This document shows, in pieces, positions 16,670 through 24,892 of a stretch of DNA of 64,000 nt. The notes under the pieces were generated by a model, which had not been told where the DNA came from, did not search any database, and saw only the letters and a program-made list of their open reading frames with translations. The DNA is from Tsukamurella sp040611135 (GTDB taxonomy: Bacteria > Actinomycetota > Actinomycetes > Mycobacteriales > Mycobacteriaceae), in NCBI RefSeq assembly GCF_040611135.1, contig NZ_JBEXNL010000001.1, positions 372,001 through 436,000 of the forward strand, read 5' to 3'. The position numbers were made by a program, and so were the translations under genes. Numbering within the stretch: the first letter of the stretch is position 1; every line of letters begins with the position of its first letter.

Positions 16670-17134
16670 TCAGCCGCGGTGCCGCACCTCGTACCCACTG
16701 ACCACGGACACGCGGTTGAACGCGTTGATCGTGACCGCGGCCCAGATGAGTACGGACGCCTGTTCCTCGTCGAGGATGTCGGTGGCGCGGTCGTAGGCGA
16801 TGTCCGCGGCATGGTGCGGCGGCAGCGAGGTCACCAGCTCGGCGATCTCGAGCGCGGCCCGCTCCAAGTCGCCGAACAGGCCGGGGGCCTCGCGCCAGGC
16901 GGCCAGCACGTCGAGCTGCTGGTCGCTGACACCCGCCGCGCGCGCGGCCTGCGCGTGCAGGTTCAAGCAGTACGCGCAGCCGTTGAGTTGCGAGCAGCGC
17001 AGGTTCACCAATTCGATGACACTGCGGCCGATCCCGGCGGCCTCCGCGGCCGCGGCGACCTCGGCGGAGACCGCGATCAGCTGCTTGTAGATCCGGGGTG
17101 AGGCCTTGTCGATCCGCACTCTCTGCGCTGGCAT
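16670..17134 (-). CDS. carboxymuconolactone decarboxylase/AhpD-family protein
   Basis: A 154-residue all-helical protein with the redox motif CAYCLNLHAQAARAAG, as in alkylhydroperoxidase AhpD-like proteins. The two Cys and the His of ExxCxxCxxxH are present except that the Glu position is Asn (NGCAYC). It probably acts in peroxide or thiol reduction; the partner is unknown. It is divergent from pirin with an overlapping leaderless promoter, so both may be co-regulated under oxidative stress. Confidence 0.85.
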   Translation of the reverse strand: MPAQRVRIDKASPRIYKQLIAVSAEVAAAAEAAGIGRSVIELVNLRCSQLNGCAYCLNLHAQAARAAGVSDQQLDVLAAWREAPGLFGDLERAALEIAELVTSLPPHHAADIAYDRATDILDEEQASVLIWAAVTINAFNRVSVVSGYEVRHRG

Positions 17135-17139
17135 GGCAC

Positions 17140-17146
17140 TAGGCTA
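17140..17146. promoter_or_regulatory. superimposed divergent leaderless promoters
   Basis: The seven bases TAGGCTA hold a forward -10 (TAGGCT, 17140-17145) seven bases before the pirin ATG and a reverse -10 (TAGCCT, 17146-17141) six bases before the AhpD-like ATG. The two start codons are only about 18 bases apart, so there is no room for 5' leaders. Confidence 0.6.
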
Positions 17147-17152
17147 GCGGCT

Positions 17153-18157
17153 ATGAGCAACGTCGACCGTGCGCCCGAAGAGGTCGAGTGCGGGGCCTCT
17201 GCGAACGGGCCGGCCCCCGCAGCCGGGGTGGAGGTGATCGAGGCCCGGGAGGTTCCCCTCGGCGGACCCCGGGCGATGACGGTGCGGCGTACCCTCCCCA
17301 CGCACGAGCGCTCGATGATCGGCGCCTGGTGCTTCGCCGATCACTACGGCCCCGACGAGGTGGACCGCTCGGGCGGGATGAACGTCCCGCCCCATCCGCA
17401 CACCGGTCTGCAGACCGTGAGCTGGCTGTTCGAGGGCGAGATCGAGCACCGTGACAGCGCGGGCGTCGAGGCGCCCGTCCTGCCCGGCGAGCTCAACCTG
17501 ATGTCCGCCGGCTCCGGCATCAGCCACTCCGAGGTGTCCACCCCCGAGACCACGATGCTCCACGGGGTGCAGCTGTGGCTCGCACTGCCGGACCGGGCGC
17601 GGAACGCCCACAACGGCTTCCAGCACTACGTGCCGCCCGTCGTGACGCTCCCCGATGTGCGCCCCGACGGTCCGGGTGGCACCGTCAAGGTCTTCATCGG
17701 CGAGCTCGCGGGCAGTTCCGCGGAGATCACCACCGCCACGCCGTTGCTCGGCGCGGAGATCCATCTCGAGCCGGGCGCGCGCGTCGCGATGGCCGTGAAC
17801 GAAGAGTTCGAGCACGGCGTCCTGCTGGACACGGAGCGTCTCCTGTTCGACGGGGTGACCCTCACCAGGGGTGACCTCGGCTACGCGGGTCCGGGTCTCG
17901 GGGGCCTCCGGCTGCACAACCCGACCGACCGGCCCGCCCGTGTGATCCTGCTGGGCGGCGTGCCGTTCGACGAGGACATCGTGATGTGGTGGAACTTCGT
18001 CGGCCGCAGCCACGAGGAGATCGTCGGGTTCCGCGCGGAATGGGAGGCGCGGTCCGTGCGTTTCGGCGAGGTGAGCGGTTGGCGGGACGATCAGTACCTG
18101 CCCGCGCCGCCGTTGCCCACCACCCGCTTGAAGCCGCGAAAGAGGAGCACACGATGA
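17153..18157 (+). CDS. pirin family protein
   Basis: A 334-residue bicupin. The N-terminal cupin carries the metal-binding signature PPHPHTGLQTVSWLFEGE with His residues, then SGISHSE. A C-terminal pirin domain ends with FDEDIVMWWNFVGRSHEEI. Pirins are iron proteins, some with quercetinase activity and some regulatory; the role here is unknown. It forms an operon with the small GNAT-like gene (ATGA overlap). Confidence 0.88.
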   Translation: MSNVDRAPEEVECGASANGPAPAAGVEVIEAREVPLGGPRAMTVRRTLPTHERSMIGAWCFADHYGPDEVDRSGGMNVPPHPHTGLQTVSWLFEGEIEHRDSAGVEAPVLPGELNLMSAGSGISHSEVSTPETTMLHGVQLWLALPDRARNAHNGFQHYVPPVVTLPDVRPDGPGGTVKVFIGELAGSSAEITTATPLLGAEIHLEPGARVAMAVNEEFEHGVLLDTERLLFDGVTLTRGDLGYAGPGLGGLRLHNPTDRPARVILLGGVPFDEDIVMWWNFVGRSHEEIVGFRAEWEARSVRFGEVSGWRDDQYLPAPPLPTTRLKPRKRSTR

Positions 18158-18492
18158 CCGACAGCACCGCCGATTCCCAGGACGCCGTCACCGTCGCCCG
18201 GAACGACGCCGAGGGCCGCTACGAGGTCGCCGTGGGCGGCGAGCTCGCGGGATTCACCCTGTTCATCGATCACGGCGAGCAACAGCGGATCTTCCCGCAC
18301 ACGGAGGTGTTCGAGCAGTTCGGTGGGCGTGGGCTCAGCTCCATCCTGATCCGCGATGCGCTCGCCGACACCCGTGCGGCGGGCAGGCACGTCGTCCCCG
18401 TGTGTCCGCTGGTCAAGAAGTACGTGATCAAGCATCCGGAGGCCGCCGACGTCGATCCGGTCACGCCGGAGATCCTCGCCGCACTGCGCTGA
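18154..18492 (+). CDS. small GNAT-like acetyltransferase (YjdJ type)
   Basis: A 112-residue single-domain protein of the short GNAT group (N-acetyltransferase_2). It has LAGFTLF, IFPHTEVFEQFGGRGLSSILIRDAL as the acetyl-CoA loop region (split here by reading), and VPVCPLVKKYVIKHPE near the end. The conserved C-P-hvKKY ending is typical. It is coupled to pirin by a four-base overlap. Confidence 0.82.
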   Translation: MTDSTADSQDAVTVARNDAEGRYEVAVGGELAGFTLFIDHGEQQRIFPHTEVFEQFGGRGLSSILIRDALADTRAAGRHVVPVCPLVKKYVIKHPEAADVDPVTPEILAALR

Positions 18493-18500
18493 CCGGCGCC

Positions 18501-18518
18501 GTTCACGGAAGCGTTCAC
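18501..18518 (+). promoter_or_regulatory. direct repeat upstream of phoP
   Basis: GTTCAC occurs twice, 12 bases apart, about 60-75 bases before phoP. Mycobacterial PhoP binds direct TCACAG-like repeats with an 11-base period, so autoregulation is conceivable, but the period differs by one. Confidence 0.3.
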
Positions 18519-18575
18519 AGGGAACTGCCAGCGAGTCGTCAGAGTCCTGGGCGCCGCACGGTGCACGATGGCGTG

Positions 18576-19283
18576 GTGTCCAGCGTGAAAGACGAACCCA
18601 TCCCCCGCGTGCTCGTCGTCGATGACGAACAGAGCATCCGGGAGCTGCTGCAGGTCAGCCTCAAGTTCCAGGGCTTCGACGTGGCCGTGGCCCCGGACGG
18701 GCCGGCCGCGCTCGACAAGGTGCGCGCCTTCCGCCCGGATGTCATGGTGCTCGACATCATGATGCCGGGGATGGACGGGCTCGGGTTGCTCAAGCGGCTG
18801 CGCCAGGACGGCGTCGAGGCGCCGGCGCTGTTCCTCACGGCTCGGGACTCGATCGAGGACAAGGTCGCCGGTCTCACACTCGGCGGCGACGACTACGTCA
18901 CCAAGCCGTTCAGCCTCGAAGAGGTGGTGGCCCGGATCAACGTCCTGCTGCGCCGCAGCGGCTTCGGCGAGAGCGAGGCGTCCACGCGGCTGACCTTCGC
19001 CGACCTGGAGCTCGACGACGAGACCCACGAGGTGTGGAAGGCGGGGGAGCTGGTGTCGCTCTCGCCGACCGAGTTCACCCTCCTGCGGTACTTCATGGTC
19101 AACGCGGGCGTCGTGCTGTCGAAGCCGCGGATCCTGGATCACGTGTGGCACTACGACTTCGGTGGTGACGTCAACGTCGTCGAGTCCTATGTCTCGTACC
19201 TGCGACGCAAGGTCGACACCGGCGAGACCCGCCTGATCCACACGCTGCGCGGCGTGGGCTACGTGCTGCGCGAACCCCGGTAG
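18576..19283 (+). CDS. phoP: response regulator PhoP
   Basis: A 235-residue OmpR-family regulator that reads as a close relative of mycobacterial PhoP. The receiver contains LLQVSLKFQGFDV and VLDIMMPGMDG (phospho-acceptor about Asp60). The DNA-binding domain contains LDDETHEVWKAGELVSLSPT, DHVWHYDFGGDVNVVESYVS and the ending RGVGYVLREPR. In mycobacteria PhoP controls lipid synthesis, pH response and virulence genes. I chose the GTG at 18576 because CACGAT lies six bases upstream; GTG at 18573 is an alternative. phoR follows after 7 bases, and a HIT gene follows phoR as in M. tuberculosis. Confidence 0.9.
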   Translation: MSSVKDEPIPRVLVVDDEQSIRELLQVSLKFQGFDVAVAPDGPAALDKVRAFRPDVMVLDIMMPGMDGLGLLKRLRQDGVEAPALFLTARDSIEDKVAGLTLGGDDYVTKPFSLEEVVARINVLLRRSGFGESEASTRLTFADLELDDETHEVWKAGELVSLSPTEFTLLRYFMVNAGVVLSKPRILDHVWHYDFGGDVNVVESYVSYLRRKVDTGETRLIHTLRGVGYVLREPR

Positions 19284-19290
19284 GCGCGCG

Positions 19291-20730
19291 GTGGGCTCAC
19301 GCACCGGCCTCGCGTCCCGGGTCCCGCTGCGCTTCTCCCTCGTCGCGCTGGTGGTGGGGCTGGTCTTCCTCGGCCTGCTCGCCTCGGGCACGGCGCTGAC
19401 CGCGGCGATGCAGGACCGCCTGCTGTCTCGGGAGGACCAGACGCTGCGGCAGGCCGCCGATACCTGGGCCCGGCCGAAGCCCAACCTGCCCGAGCCCGTC
19501 CGCGGCGGAAAGCCCCCGCCCACCCGTTTCTATCTGGCCGTCTTCCTTCCCGACGGGACGCAGCTGCAGATCAGCAACCCCGACTTCACGGAGGGCCCCG
19601 ACCTGTCGGGGCTCGACGATTTGCAGGGCGACGCCGTCACGGTGCGATCGGTCGGCGGGAAGGGGCCGCAGTGGCGCGTGGTGCAGTCGAGCTCGCAGTA
19701 CGGCGTCGCCTACGTGGCCGTGACGCTTTCGGAGGTCGAGTCGACGCTGCGCGCGATGGTCGCGCTCGAGTTGCTCATCGGCGGCGGCGTGCTCATCGTC
19801 GCGGGCGGGCTCGGCTACCTGGTGGTGCGGCGGTCGCTGCGGCCGCTGGAGGAGGTCGAGGCGACGGCGGAGGCGATCGCCGCGGGTGACCTCACTCGGC
19901 GTGTGCCCGAGGCGCCCCCGCACACCGAGGTGGGCCGCCTCTCGACCTCGATCAACACGATGCTGCATCAGGTCCAGGACTCGTTCGACCGCGTCGCGGC
20001 CTCGGAGGAGCACGCCCGCGCCGACGAGGAGCGGATGCGCCGGTTCGTCGGCGACGCCTCGCACGAGCTGCGCACGCCGCTCACGTCGATCCGCGGCTTC
20101 GCCGAGCTCTACCGGCAGGGCGCGACCGACGACACCGAGTTCGTCATGTCGCGCATCGAGTCCGAGGCGCAGCGGATGGGCCTGCTCGTCGAGGATCTGC
20201 TGATGTTGGCCCGGCTCGACGCGCGGCGGCCGCTGGCCGAGGACGCCGTCGACCTGGTGGCTGTGGCCGACGACGTGGTCCATGCCGCACAGGCCCGTGA
20301 GCCGGGCCGCGACATCGAGCTCGTCGTCGAGGCCGGCCAGGGTCCTGCCGTGCCGGGCCCCGGCACCCCGGGCCCGGGCACCGTCGACCTCACCGGCGAC
20401 CGGGACCGGCTGCACCAGGTGATCACCAACCTGGTCTCGAACGCGTTGCGGCACACGCCCGACGACGCCTCGGTACGCGTGCGGGTGGCCGCAGAAGCCG
20501 GCGCGGTGGTGCTGTCGGTCGCGGACACGGGGGAGGGCATGGATCCCGACGAGGCCGCGCGCGTCTTCGAGCGGTTCTACCGCACCGACTCCTCGCGCAG
20601 TCGCGGCAGCGGCGGCGCGGGCCTCGGGCTGTCGATCGTGCAGGGCATCGTCGAGCGGCACGGGGGCACCGTCACCGTCGAGACCGCCCCCGGGGAGGGC
20701 GCGACCTTCACGGTGCGCCTGCCGCGCTGA
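19291..20730 (+). CDS. phoR: sensor histidine kinase PhoR
   Basis: A 479-residue kinase with a membrane segment near residues 12-40, an extracytoplasmic domain to about 155, a second membrane segment (about 158-180) and a HAMP domain. The dimerisation helix has His258 in DASHELRTPLTSIRG. The ATPase domain has N box (TNLVSNALRHTP), G1 (VADTGEGMD) and G2 (GAGLGLSIVQGI). A Pro/Gly-rich insert (PGPGTPGPGT) interrupts the ATPase domain. GTG start. It is the partner of PhoP. Confidence 0.88.
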   Translation: MGSRTGLASRVPLRFSLVALVVGLVFLGLLASGTALTAAMQDRLLSREDQTLRQAADTWARPKPNLPEPVRGGKPPPTRFYLAVFLPDGTQLQISNPDFTEGPDLSGLDDLQGDAVTVRSVGGKGPQWRVVQSSSQYGVAYVAVTLSEVESTLRAMVALELLIGGGVLIVAGGLGYLVVRRSLRPLEEVEATAEAIAAGDLTRRVPEAPPHTEVGRLSTSINTMLHQVQDSFDRVAASEEHARADEERMRRFVGDASHELRTPLTSIRGFAELYRQGATDDTEFVMSRIESEAQRMGLLVEDLLMLARLDARRPLAEDAVDLVAVADDVVHAAQAREPGRDIELVVEAGQGPAVPGPGTPGPGTVDLTGDRDRLHQVITNLVSNALRHTPDDASVRVRVAAEAGAVVLSVADTGEGMDPDEAARVFERFYRTDSSRSRGSGGAGLGLSIVQGIVERHGGTVTVETAPGEGATFTVRLPR

Positions 20731-20733
20731 TCC

Positions 20734-21135
20734 CTACTCGGCCGCGAGCGCCTCGACGATCCTGGTCTGCGCCTCGTCCAGCGACTCGGCCGACGGGTTC
20801 GGATCGACGCTGGTGAAGTCGAAGTCGGTGAGGCCGTACGCGGGGAAGACGTGCAGGTGCAGGTGCGGGATCTCGAAGCCGGCGACGATCAGGCCCGCGC
20901 GCGGAGCGTCGAAGGCGCGCTTGACGGCACGGCCCAGCCTGCGCGCGACGCCGTTGAGATGCGCCCACAGCTCGTCGTCGATGGACTCCCAGTTGTCCAC
21001 CTCCGCGCGGGGCACCACCAGCACGTGGCCCTGCGTGAGCGGCGCGATGGTCAGGAACGCCACCACGGAATCGTCCTGGTACACGAACCGTCCGGGGAGC
21101 TCGCCGGCGATGATCTTCGAGAACACGGATGCCAT
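20734..21135 (-). CDS. HIT-family hydrolase
   Basis: A 133-residue histidine-triad protein with the motif HLHLHVFP and the N-terminal IIAGELPGRFVYQDDSVVAFL. Such proteins hydrolyse nucleoside phosphoramidates or dinucleotides. TAGCCT six bases before the ATG suggests a leaderless mRNA. The position after phoR matches Rv0759c of M. tuberculosis (from memory). Confidence 0.9.
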   Translation of the reverse strand: MASVFSKIIAGELPGRFVYQDDSVVAFLTIAPLTQGHVLVVPRAEVDNWESIDDELWAHLNGVARRLGRAVKRAFDAPRAGLIVAGFEIPHLHLHVFPAYGLTDFDFTSVDPNPSAESLDEAQTRIVEALAAE

Positions 21136-21168
21136 GGGACCAGGCTAGTGGAGGTGCCCGGTAGTGTC

Positions 21169-22413
21169 ATGACGGTGCGAGTACTCGTCATCGGCACCGG
21201 CGGCCGCGAACATGCCCTCCTCGACGCGCTGGCCCGTGACCCGCAGGTCACCGAGCTGCATGCGGCCCCCGGGAATCCGGGCACCGCGGCGATCGCGACC
21301 AATCACCAGGTCGACGCGTCCTCGGGCGACGAGGTGGCGGCCCTGGCCGAGCGCCTCGCCGCCGACCTCGTCGTGATCGGACCGGAGGTGCCGCTCGTCC
21401 TCGGCGTCGCTGACGCGGTCCGCGCACGCGGCATCGCCGTCTTCGGCCCGTCCGCCGCCGCCGCGCAGATCGAGGGCTCCAAGGCTTTCGCCAAGGACGT
21501 CATGGACGCCGCCGGCGTCCGCACCGCGCGCAGCGAGATCGTCGACAGTCCGGCGTCGATCGACGCGGCCCTGGACCGGTTCGGTCCCACCTGGGTGGTC
21601 AAGGACGACGGCCTCGCCGCGGGGAAGGGCGTCGTCGTCACCGCCGATCGCGCCGCCGCGCGCGCCCACGCCGCCGACCTCATCGAGTCCGGCCGGCCGG
21701 CCCTTCTCGAGTCCTTCCTGGATGGTCCCGAGGTCTCCCTGTTCTGCCTCGTCGACGGCGAGGACGTGGTGCCGCTGCTGCCCGCGCAGGATCACAAGCG
21801 CGTCGGCGACGGCGACACCGGCCCCAACACCGGCGGAATGGGCGCCTACGCCCCGCTCCCGTGGCTCGCCGAGGGGGCGGTCGACGAGATCGTCGAGACC
21901 GTCGTGCGCCCCGTCGCGCGCGAGATGGTGCGGCGCGGAGTGCCCTTCTCGGGCCTGCTCTACGCCGGCCTCGCGATGGGATCCGACGGCCCGGCCGTCG
22001 TCGAGTTCAACTGCCGCTTCGGCGACCCCGAGACGCAGGCCGTGCTGAGCCTGCTCATCTCGCCTGTGGGCGAGGCGCTGAACGCGACCGCCACGGGAAC
22101 CCTGGGCGCGCTGCCCCCGCTCCGCTGGCGCGACGGTGCCGCGATCACCGTGGTGCTCGCCGCCGAGAACTATCCGGCGTCGCCCCGTAAGGGCGATGTC
22201 ATCACCGGTGCCGACGGCGCGGGGATCTACCACGCGGGCACGGCCCTCGACGGCGAGGGCCGACTGGTCTCCAACGGCGGCCGCGTGCTCAACGTGGTCG
22301 GCGTCGGCGACGACCTCGCGGCGGCCCGCGCGGACGCGTACGCCAAGCTCGACCGGATCAAGCTGCCTGGCAGCCACTTCCGGACGGATATCGGATACCA
22401 GGCGTTACAGTAG
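21169..22413 (+). CDS. purD: phosphoribosylamine-glycine ligase PurD
   Basis: A 414-residue ATP-grasp enzyme making GAR in the second step of purine synthesis. It begins RVLVIGTGGREHAL, with GPEVPLVLG and ATP-grasp features VVKDDGLAAGKGVVV, QDHKRVGDGDTGPNTGGMGA and VEFNCRFGDPE. Length is normal for PurD. The ATG at 21169 lies in the divergent gap with the HIT gene. A TetR gene follows after 78 bases. Confidence 0.96.
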   Translation: MTVRVLVIGTGGREHALLDALARDPQVTELHAAPGNPGTAAIATNHQVDASSGDEVAALAERLAADLVVIGPEVPLVLGVADAVRARGIAVFGPSAAAAQIEGSKAFAKDVMDAAGVRTARSEIVDSPASIDAALDRFGPTWVVKDDGLAAGKGVVVTADRAAARAHAADLIESGRPALLESFLDGPEVSLFCLVDGEDVVPLLPAQDHKRVGDGDTGPNTGGMGAYAPLPWLAEGAVDEIVETVVRPVAREMVRRGVPFSGLLYAGLAMGSDGPAVVEFNCRFGDPETQAVLSLLISPVGEALNATATGTLGALPPLRWRDGAAITVVLAAENYPASPRKGDVITGADGAGIYHAGTALDGEGRLVSNGGRVLNVVGVGDDLAAARADAYAKLDRIKLPGSHFRTDIGYQALQ

Positions 22414-22491
22414 CGCATTTGTGCTCGTCTTCGACGATGACGTCGGACGATTTGGTCGAAAAGCACTGCCCGGGCGGGGCGTGCTGGCAGC

Positions 22492-23103
22492 ATGTCTCAG
22501 ATGACAGCCGCGACTACGCCCAAGGGTGAGCGCCGGCGCGCGGCCCTTGTGGCGGCGGCCGGGGAACTTCTCGTCGAGGGCGGCTTCGAATCGGTCCGGC
22601 ACCGCGCGGTGGCGCACCGCGCACACATCCCGCTCGCCGCCACGACGTACTACTTCGAGTCCCTGGGCGACCTGCTGTCGAACGCCGTGGCCTACGCGGG
22701 CGAGCTCGACACCGCCGCGATCCGCGGGCGGGTCGGCGCGGTCAGCAGGCGGCGCCGGGGCGATGCGGCGCTGTCGAAACTGTTGGCGGCGGTGTTCTTC
22801 GCGTCCGATACGGAGGCCGAGCGCGGCGCCCTGGTCTCCCGGTACGAGCGGTTGGTGCTGTGCACACGGGACCCCGAGCTCACCCGGCTGCAGGCGCAGA
22901 CGCGGAACGTGCTGGCGGACCTGCACGCCGAGGTGCTCGACAGGTCCGGGCGGCGGGCCGACAGGCCCTGCGTGGACCGACTGATGGCCATCGAGGACGG
23001 TGCCGCTCTCGCGGCCTTCACCACGCCGGGCGCCGACGTCAACCGCGCGATCCGCGACGCCCTCGCCACCGTCGTCGACGATCTGGCACCGGTCCTACCC
23101 TGA
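22492..23103 (+). CDS. TetR-family transcriptional regulator
   Basis: A 203-residue regulator. The helix-turn-helix (about 15-60) reads ALVAAAGELLVEGGFESVRH then TTYYFESLGDLL; the remainder is a helical ligand-binding domain (TetR C-terminal type). The second Met (22501) is a possible alternative start. A TetR gene also sits between purD and purB in M. tuberculosis (from memory), so this may be an inherited neighbour. The ligand is unknown. Confidence 0.85.
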   Translation: MSQMTAATTPKGERRRAALVAAAGELLVEGGFESVRHRAVAHRAHIPLAATTYYFESLGDLLSNAVAYAGELDTAAIRGRVGAVSRRRRGDAALSKLLAAVFFASDTEAERGALVSRYERLVLCTRDPELTRLQAQTRNVLADLHAEVLDRSGRRADRPCVDRLMAIEDGAALAAFTTPGADVNRAIRDALATVVDDLAPVLP

Positions 23104-23121
23104 CGCTCGTACGGTGGAGCA

Positions 23122-24015
23122 ATGAGTGAGTCGGCCGCGCCGGTCGAGGCGTACCTGCTGCGCTACTTCCTCGCCGTCGTCGAGCACGGTGGTATCAGCG
23201 CCGCGGCACCGGCGCTGTACCTGTCTCAGCCCGCCCTGTCCCAGGCGATCGCCAAGCTCGAGAGCCGCGTGGAGGCGGACCTGTTCGTCCGTCGGCCGTT
23301 CGAGCTGACCGAGGTCGGGCGGCGGCTGGTCCCCGCGGCCCGCTCGCTGTTGGAGCAGTTGGACGGTGCCGCCGCAGGTGCGCAACGCGTCCTCCGGCTG
23401 GAGGGCGGCAGGCTCGATCTGGTCACGTACTCGGCGTTCACGGTCGATCCACTGGTGCACCTGGTCGCCCGGTTCCGGCGCCGGTATCCGGACGTCCGGG
23501 TCGTCGTGCACGACGTGCAGTCGGGTCAGCTCGCCCGGGACGCGGTCCGATCCGGCGTCGCGGAGCTCGGCGTCGTCGACGGTGCCGAGGGCCGCGCAGC
23601 GACGGACCTGGCGCTGCCCTGGCAGGAGAGCGTCCTGGTCGGCCTCCCGAGCCTGCTCGGCGCGCTTCCCGACCCGGTGGCCCGCGAGACCGCGGCGCAG
23701 CTGCCCCTCATCCTGGACGCGGCGGAGCTTCCCCTGCTGCGGGCCGCCGGGCCCGCCGCGCGGAACGACGAAGAGGCGCCCAACGTCGTGGTGGACTGCT
23801 CCCTCCCACTCGCGACCTGGCGGCTCGTGGATGCGGGTCTAGGAGTGACCATTGCCACTCGCCGCGTCGCCGCGCAGCGGATGCGTGGCGCGATCACGCG
23901 TTCCCTCGATCCGCCCCTCGTGCGGCGGCCCATGGTGGTGCGCCGCTCGGACCGGCTCTCGCCGGCGGCGAGCGCCTTCGTCACCCTGTCCGGCGCGACC
24001 CGACCCAAGGACTGA
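23122..24015 (+). CDS. LysR-family transcriptional regulator
   Basis: A 297-residue regulator. The helix-turn-helix (about 10-65) contains YFLAVVEHGGISAAAPALYL and SQPALSQAIAKLE, and a substrate-binding domain starts near residue 95. TACGGT six bases before the ATG predicts a leaderless mRNA. It is immediately followed by a second LysR gene (6-base gap), an uncommon tandem. Both lie beside an MFS transporter. Confidence 0.88.
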   Translation: MSESAAPVEAYLLRYFLAVVEHGGISAAAPALYLSQPALSQAIAKLESRVEADLFVRRPFELTEVGRRLVPAARSLLEQLDGAAAGAQRVLRLEGGRLDLVTYSAFTVDPLVHLVARFRRRYPDVRVVVHDVQSGQLARDAVRSGVAELGVVDGAEGRAATDLALPWQESVLVGLPSLLGALPDPVARETAAQLPLILDAAELPLLRAAGPAARNDEEAPNVVVDCSLPLATWRLVDAGLGVTIATRRVAAQRMRGAITRSLDPPLVRRPMVVRRSDRLSPAASAFVTLSGATRPKD

Positions 24016-24021
24016 GCGGCC

Positions 24022-24891
24022 ATGGAGATCCGACAGCTGGAGTACTTCCTCGCGGTGGTCGACAACGGTGGCGTCGCGGGCGCGTCCGCGTTGCTGTCCG
24101 TCGCGCCGCCGACCGTCTCGGCCGCGGTCAGCACGCTCGAGACGGAACTGGGCGTGCGTCTGTTCCACCGCCTCGATCGCGGGATGAAGCCCTCGTCCGC
24201 GGGCTTCGCCCTCATCGGTCCGGCGCGGGAGGTGGTGCGGGCGGCCCGCGGGCTGACGGCCGAGATCGATTCCGCCCCGGGTGACCTCACCGGAACCGTC
24301 GTCATCGGGGTGTTCGCGCCGCTCGCGGGTTCGGCGCTCTCCGACGTGGTGATCCGGCTGCGCCGCGAGCATCCCCGGGTGCGCGTTCGGATCGTCTCGC
24401 TGGACTGGCCCGCGATCGGCGCGGCGGAACAGTTGGCGTCCGGCCACGTCGACTTTCTGCTCACGCACCTGCCGATGGGCGTCGACGGCCTGGCCGAGCT
24501 TCCGCTCGGCGTGCACGAGATGGTCGTCGCCTTCCCGGTCGAAGCGAAGGTTCCGCCCGGCCCCGTCGACCTGGGGAACCTGCCGCCCGTGCCGATGGTC
24601 CTGGCCCCTGCGACGTCCTACGCGATCGGCGAGGCCTTCGCCGCGATGCTCGGATCGGGCTCCCGGCAGCCGGACGTCGGTGTGGTGATGGGGCCGCGCG
24701 AGGGCTGGCTGCCCCTGGTCGAGGCGGGGGTCTGCGGCGCCATCTTCGAGCGGACGCAGGTCGACGACCTCCCGCCGGGGGTGGACGTGCACGAGGTGGT
24801 GCAGGCGCCGGGGGCCGCCTACGGGCTGGTGTACGACGCGCGCCGCCTCGACGCCGCCGGGCGGGCGGTGGTCGAGGTCGCCGGTCGCTGA
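24022..24891 (+). CDS. LysR-family transcriptional regulator (second of tandem)
   Basis: A 289-residue LysR protein starting MEIRQLEYFLAVVDNGGVAG. The recognition region reads SVAPPTVSAAVSTLE and the effector domain is about residues 90-289. It is probably co-transcribed with the preceding LysR gene. It converges with the MFS transporter gene (one base apart), a likely target (inference). Confidence 0.88.
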   Translation: MEIRQLEYFLAVVDNGGVAGASALLSVAPPTVSAAVSTLETELGVRLFHRLDRGMKPSSAGFALIGPAREVVRAARGLTAEIDSAPGDLTGTVVIGVFAPLAGSALSDVVIRLRREHPRVRVRIVSLDWPAIGAAEQLASGHVDFLLTHLPMGVDGLAELPLGVHEMVVAFPVEAKVPPGPVDLGNLPPVPMVLAPATSYAIGEAFAAMLGSGSRQPDVGVVMGPREGWLPLVEAGVCGAIFERTQVDDLPPGVDVHEVVQAPGAAYGLVYDARRLDAAGRAVVEVAGR

Positions 24892-24892
24892 C

